Shown: positions 60,973 through 64,000 of the stretch, piece by piece
Layout of the letters: the number at the start of each line of letters is the position of its first letter
Position numbering within the stretch: position 1 is the first letter of the stretch
Assembly: GCA_900756545.1 (NCBI GenBank)
Contig: CAAEKO010000003.1
Span: forward strand, 12,838-76,837
DNA: 64,000 bases
Reading direction: 5' to 3'
Source: Clostridia bacterium
Lineage (GTDB): Bacteria; Bacillota; Clostridia; UBA1381
Translations under genes and position numbers: made by a program
Notes under the pieces: generated by a model
What the model saw: only the letters and a program-made list of their open reading frames with translations
Told to the model about the DNA's origin: nothing
Database searches by the model: none

Positions 60973-62124
60973 AAATATATTGTCTGGAGCGCTTCGGCTT
61001 TTGTGTTGTGCCTGGCCGTGCTTGACGCGGATATTGCAGCATGGAGCCGACCGGAATATACAGAATTTAAGGCGTTTAAAGAAGTGCGTGCCGAAGTATA
61101 CGGCTATGAATCCATTCCGGGATACTATGACAACATGCCATTTTATAAGTCAAACGGAATCAGCGAGGTAACATACCGTGCTATATCGGGAAGGTTTTTA
61201 GATATGGATGAAACGGTAAATACAGAAAATCTGACGAAAATTTCCGGCTATATAAATAAGGTCAGGACAGAAGCAGACGGTACTATGCATAGAATTGTCA
61301 CAGCGTTCCAGAATGGGCTTTCTAGATGGTACTTTTTAAGCGATGAAACCATTAAATACTGTGCAATTTTTATGACTATCTTACTTTTCGTATGCGCTGT
61401 GTTTTCCATAAAGAAACGAAAACCGGAGATTATTTTTACAGCCATTGTTGTCGGAATGCTGGTGGAAATCACTTATCTTGAATTTAACGGCAGAGTGATG
61501 GCGCGGCTTGTAGATTTGATGCTTTTGACCATGGCGGTAACAGGCTGCCTGACAGTTACGGAGATGATAGATAAAAGAACGGTATCGTTAAAAGAGCTGA
61601 CAGAATGGATAAAATCGGACAAGGTACAGGGAATCTCCTTTGTAATTGCTGTCTGTGCCGCCGCTGTCTTTATTGCGGCGGGAATTTGCAATATGCAAAA
61701 TGACCTCGATAATAAGTTTGTTTCCTTAAGAGAATCAACAAATTCCAAATTAGAGGCGCTCATGAAGTACACGGAAAGTTATCCGGAAATGTTTTTCTTT
61801 TATGATACTTACGATTTTATTTCCTGTACCAACTATGTCTTTGTAACATATGATGACGGGAGGATATTAAATAACGAATCAATCGGTTCCTGGAACTCAC
61901 ATGCGCCAAGTTATTATGAAAGAAATCAAAAATTCGGTTTTACCACAGCCATAGAAGGGCTGACAAGCAGAGATTCAGAGGTATATTTTATAACAACCAC
62001 TGCGCCCAAGATGGGCATAACAAAAACGCTGAAGGATATTTATAATAAAAAGCTGGTTAAGGCTGATAAGATACAGTCGGCAAAGGACGTACTTTATGTA
62101 TATATGGTGGCAGATGATGAATAA
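60973..62124 (+). pseudogene. C-terminal part of the same polytopic membrane protein
   Basis: It continues in the frame of the preceding fragment right after the TAA: KYIVWSASAFVLCLAVLDADIAAW, then an extracellular loop and four or five more membrane helices (YCAIFMTILLFVCAVFSI, IIFTAIVVGMLVEITYLEF, ISFVIAVCAAAVFIAAGI) and a soluble tail. An initiator GTG at 61003 lacks a convincing ribosome binding site. Probably a polysaccharide- or lipid-carrier-linked membrane enzyme like the large unknown proteins near GT2 genes; function unknown. Confidence 0.6.
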
Positions 62125-62518
62125 AATAAAAATTTCAATCGTGATCTCCTGCTATTACGCGGAGCAATCAATTGCCAAGGCTGTTGAACAAACGGCGTTG
62201 GAGCTTGATAAATATGACAAATATACCTATGAATTTATCCTTGTAAACGACGGCTCGGAGGACGCTACATTTCATGAGATACAACAGCTTTCGCTGAAAT
62301 ATCCGTTTGTAACCGGAATTGATTTAGCGAAAAACTGCGGTCAGCACAACGCCATTCTTGCCGGAATGAAATATGCAGACGGAGATTACATACTGGGAAT
62401 GGACGATGATTTTCAGACGCGCCCATTACAGATTATACTCAAAGAAAATCTTAGCGGAAAACGCATCGCGGGAAACATGCTGATCGTGCTGGGAATTATT
62501 TGTTTTACACTGCTGTAA
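62117..62518 (+). pseudogene. Truncated family 2 glycosyltransferase with foreign tail
   Basis: ATG 62117 gives NKIKISIVISCYYAEQSIAK, LVNDGSEDATFHEIQQL, GIDLAKNCGQHNAILAGM, MDDDFQTRP: a dolichyl-phosphate-mannose-synthase-like GT2 with its DDD motif. Right after DFQTRP the sequence turns into a short tail ending in a membrane helix (NMLIVLGIICFTLL). A normal enzyme continues for about 200 residues, so an internal deletion has joined the start to the end of this gene or the next. Overlaps the end of the membrane-protein fragment. Confidence 0.7.
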
Positions 62519-62537
62519 ACATACAGAAGGAGGAAAC

Positions 62538-63480
62538 ATGATGATATACAACGACTACGTAAATGCATTAATGGTGCTGATTACGCAGGGATTTCTCGGA
62601 ACCTATGTCGTGCTGCTGACGGAATTCCGTAACCCTGTGCGCACCTGGAATTTGCGGTGGATTGCAGTTATGGTGTTGGTTGTAGGCATGAATATCTTTT
62701 TGATTTTGTTCTGTGATTTTTGGAATGTCTATACGCGGGTTGGTGTACTTACAATGACGCTTCCCTATATATTGATGACTTTGTGGTGTTCGCGCTGCAA
62801 AGGACTGCGTGTTGTATTTAATATCTGTACCTGTCTCTGAATGGGATGTATCGGGAATGCAAACGGTATATTGGCACTTGCTCTTATGCCGTACAATATA
62901 TGGATTCATGGTATTTCCTGCCGGGCGCTTTATCTGATTGTGCGGAATTTTCAGCCATACTACCGGCAGATGCTGCAGCTTTTGAACCGTAGGTGGTGCG
63001 TATTATGTCTTATTGCCTTTGTTACATTTTTTGGTTACACTCTATATGATCAACAATCTTCTGCAGGAAAACCCGCTGCCTATAGCGATTGTTATTTGTG
63101 GCGTGACATTGATTTGTACCTGTGCCTATATCCTGATTTACATGTTTTTTGTAAAATATTGCATGAAACTGAATTAATAAGAAGCAGGGATTTGTTGAGC
63201 GTTCAGCTTCTGGCGATGGAACGGCAGGCAAACATGAAAAGTGAAGCGGAGGAGGCAATGCGTATTCAGCGGCACGGTATGAGACATAAACTGCAATCCA
63301 TATCCGTTATGATTCAAAAGGATGAAAGAGAGGAAGCCTTAAAATATATTGCAGATTCAGAGGCAAAACTAAATCAGGTAAAAATATCCCGTTATTGTAC
63401 ATATCCGGTTATTGATGCAGTATTCTCCTATTGTTGTCAGAAAGCTGAGGAATCAAAAATTGTATGAAACTGACTATCTC
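62538..63480 (+). pseudogene. GHKL-type sensor histidine kinase, broken
   Basis: A good site (AGAAGGAGG) precedes ATG 62538. The first 100 codons encode membrane helices like an AgrC-type sensor, ending at a TGA (62838-62840) in place of a sense codon; the same frame continues with MGCIGNANGILALALMPYNIW. Near 63,030-63,175 the membrane helices lie in another frame (LPIAIVICGVTLICTCAYIL), so two indels are present. The dimerisation box (IQRHGMRHKLQSISVMI) follows with the phospho-acceptor His, but the ATPase domain is missing, replaced by integrase sequence. No response regulator is adjacent. Confidence 0.72.
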
Positions 63481-63499
63481 TCTTCCGTAAAATTTAACC

Positions 63500-63850
63500 G
63501 TGAATGCCGCCAAGCTGCCTTCCGTTATTGCTTGAATTTTAATATTAGACATATCTTATTTTATATATGCTATACACCAGAAAAAGAAAATGGTGGATTA
63601 ATTCTGTCGAATTATATTACATCAGCGTTCAAACAATTGTTACAGAAAAATGAGCTGCGTGAAATAAGATTTTCACATCCTAAGACATACCTGTGCAACG
63701 CTCATGCAGATGAATGGTATTGACTTGAACTATATCAAGGAATATCTCGGTCATAGCAATATTTCGACGACAGCCAATACATACTCTCATCTTGATTTAA
63801 AAGCAATGCAAAAGCCTGTAGATAAAATGGAATCTATTGTTAGGATTTAA
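63500..63850 (+). pseudogene. Tyrosine recombinase (integrase) C-terminal remnant
   Basis: The frame reads ENGGLILSNYITSAFKQLLQ, NELREIRF and then, after a one-base shift at a T4 tract, FHILRHTCATLMQMNGIDLN and YIKEYLGHSNISTTANTYSH. It contains the catalytic His-x-x-Arg, the GH motif and the Tyr of tyrosine recombinases. The N-terminal half and the first catalytic Arg are missing. The left boundary is approximate. Probably a relic of an integrated element. Confidence 0.7.
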
Positions 63851-63879
63851 ATGTACACAAAAAGTCGGAGCAATGGGCG

Positions 63880-64000
63880 TCCGTGATATAACCGTAACTT
63901 TGAGAGTGTGAGAAAAAGTCTGTAAATATGATTCCTTCTATGATAGAATATAAATAATATCATAGGAGGAATTTTTTATGGCAAGACGCAGACGAGAAAG
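63880..64000 (+). mobile_element. Left end and first codons of a probable IS256-type element
   Basis: A new gene starts at ATG 63978 with AGGAGG upstream (MARRRRE, cut by the window). The flank GAGAGTGTGAGAAAAAGTCT near 63901-63920 resembles the terminal repeats of IS256-type elements as I recall them, and the transposase fragment at 54.8 kb is of the same family. Without the rest of the gene this is tentative. Confidence 0.35.

Noticed and set aside
62838..62840. TGA read as tryptophan in this organism
   Set aside because: TGA ends many intact genes here, for example ktrA-independent genes such as copA (TGA at 19108) and rsmI (27118), so this TGA is a nonsense codon in a decaying gene.

Overview
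The window looks like chromosome from an anaerobic, endospore-forming Gram-positive bacterium of the class Clostridia. The signs are several surface proteins with S-layer homology (SLH) domains, a GerMN sporulation-type protein, a DUF1540 protein, a TSCPD protein, lipobox lipoproteins, Gram-positive Shine-Dalgarno sequences and many promoters of the TTGACA-17-TATAAT type. Genus cannot be read from the sequence alone.

Layout. (1) About 1-14,860: an AT-rich polysaccharide-utilisation cluster, all on the + strand. It holds the end of an unknown protein, an SLH-anchored surface protein, two secreted heparinase II/III-like lyases, a cytoplasmic unsaturated glucuronyl hydrolase (GH88) and a cytoplasmic heparinase II/III-like lyase. 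Together they suggest extracellular cleavage of a uronic-acid polysaccharide, uptake by a transporter outside the window, and intracellular removal of the unsaturated uronate. (2) 14,861-15,860: a GC-rich patch of unknown nature, then a tRNA-Ala(GGC) and tmRNA (ssrA) transcription unit on the - strand with its promoter and terminator. (3) 15,861-32,423: a higher-GC housekeeping block: DnaQ-like exonuclease, CopA copper ATPase with a terminal CopZ-like domain, TSCPD protein, GerMN protein, galM, NimA-like flavoprotein, MATE exporter, amidohydrolase, an mreB-fabZ-trmN6-rsmI operon, a secreted stalk-domain protein and an ABC exporter. (4) 32,668-37,327: an arginine operon argD-argF-GNAT-argC-argB behind a promoter overlapped by a likely ArgR box. 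(5) 37,342-49,124: surface and accessory genes: an SLH protein, DUF1540, radical SAM, CapA-like, an orphan LivJ-like lipoprotein, then a cassette of a dockerin-bearing secreted protein, an Ig-like secreted protein and a 53-residue peptide, followed by hairpin repeats and a DUF815 AAA+ ATPase. (6) 49,156-54,648: TPM/LemA pair, split threonine/serine exporter, Ktr/Trk potassium uptake pair and a CrtO-like acyltransferase. (7) 54,649-64,000: a mobile and decaying region with IS256 remnants, a solitary SF1 helicase-nuclease (possible phage defence), a broken MerR regulator, a truncated repeat surface protein, and broken membrane, glycosyltransferase, histidine-kinase and integrase genes, ending in the start of a probable IS256-type element.

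The most novel-looking parts are the dockerin/Ig/short-peptide cassette with its structured leader and downstream hairpin repeats (43.9-46.7 kb), the internal CopZ start inside copA, the arginine operon with a GNAT enzyme where argJ would be expected, and the solitary helicase-nuclease among IS remnants.
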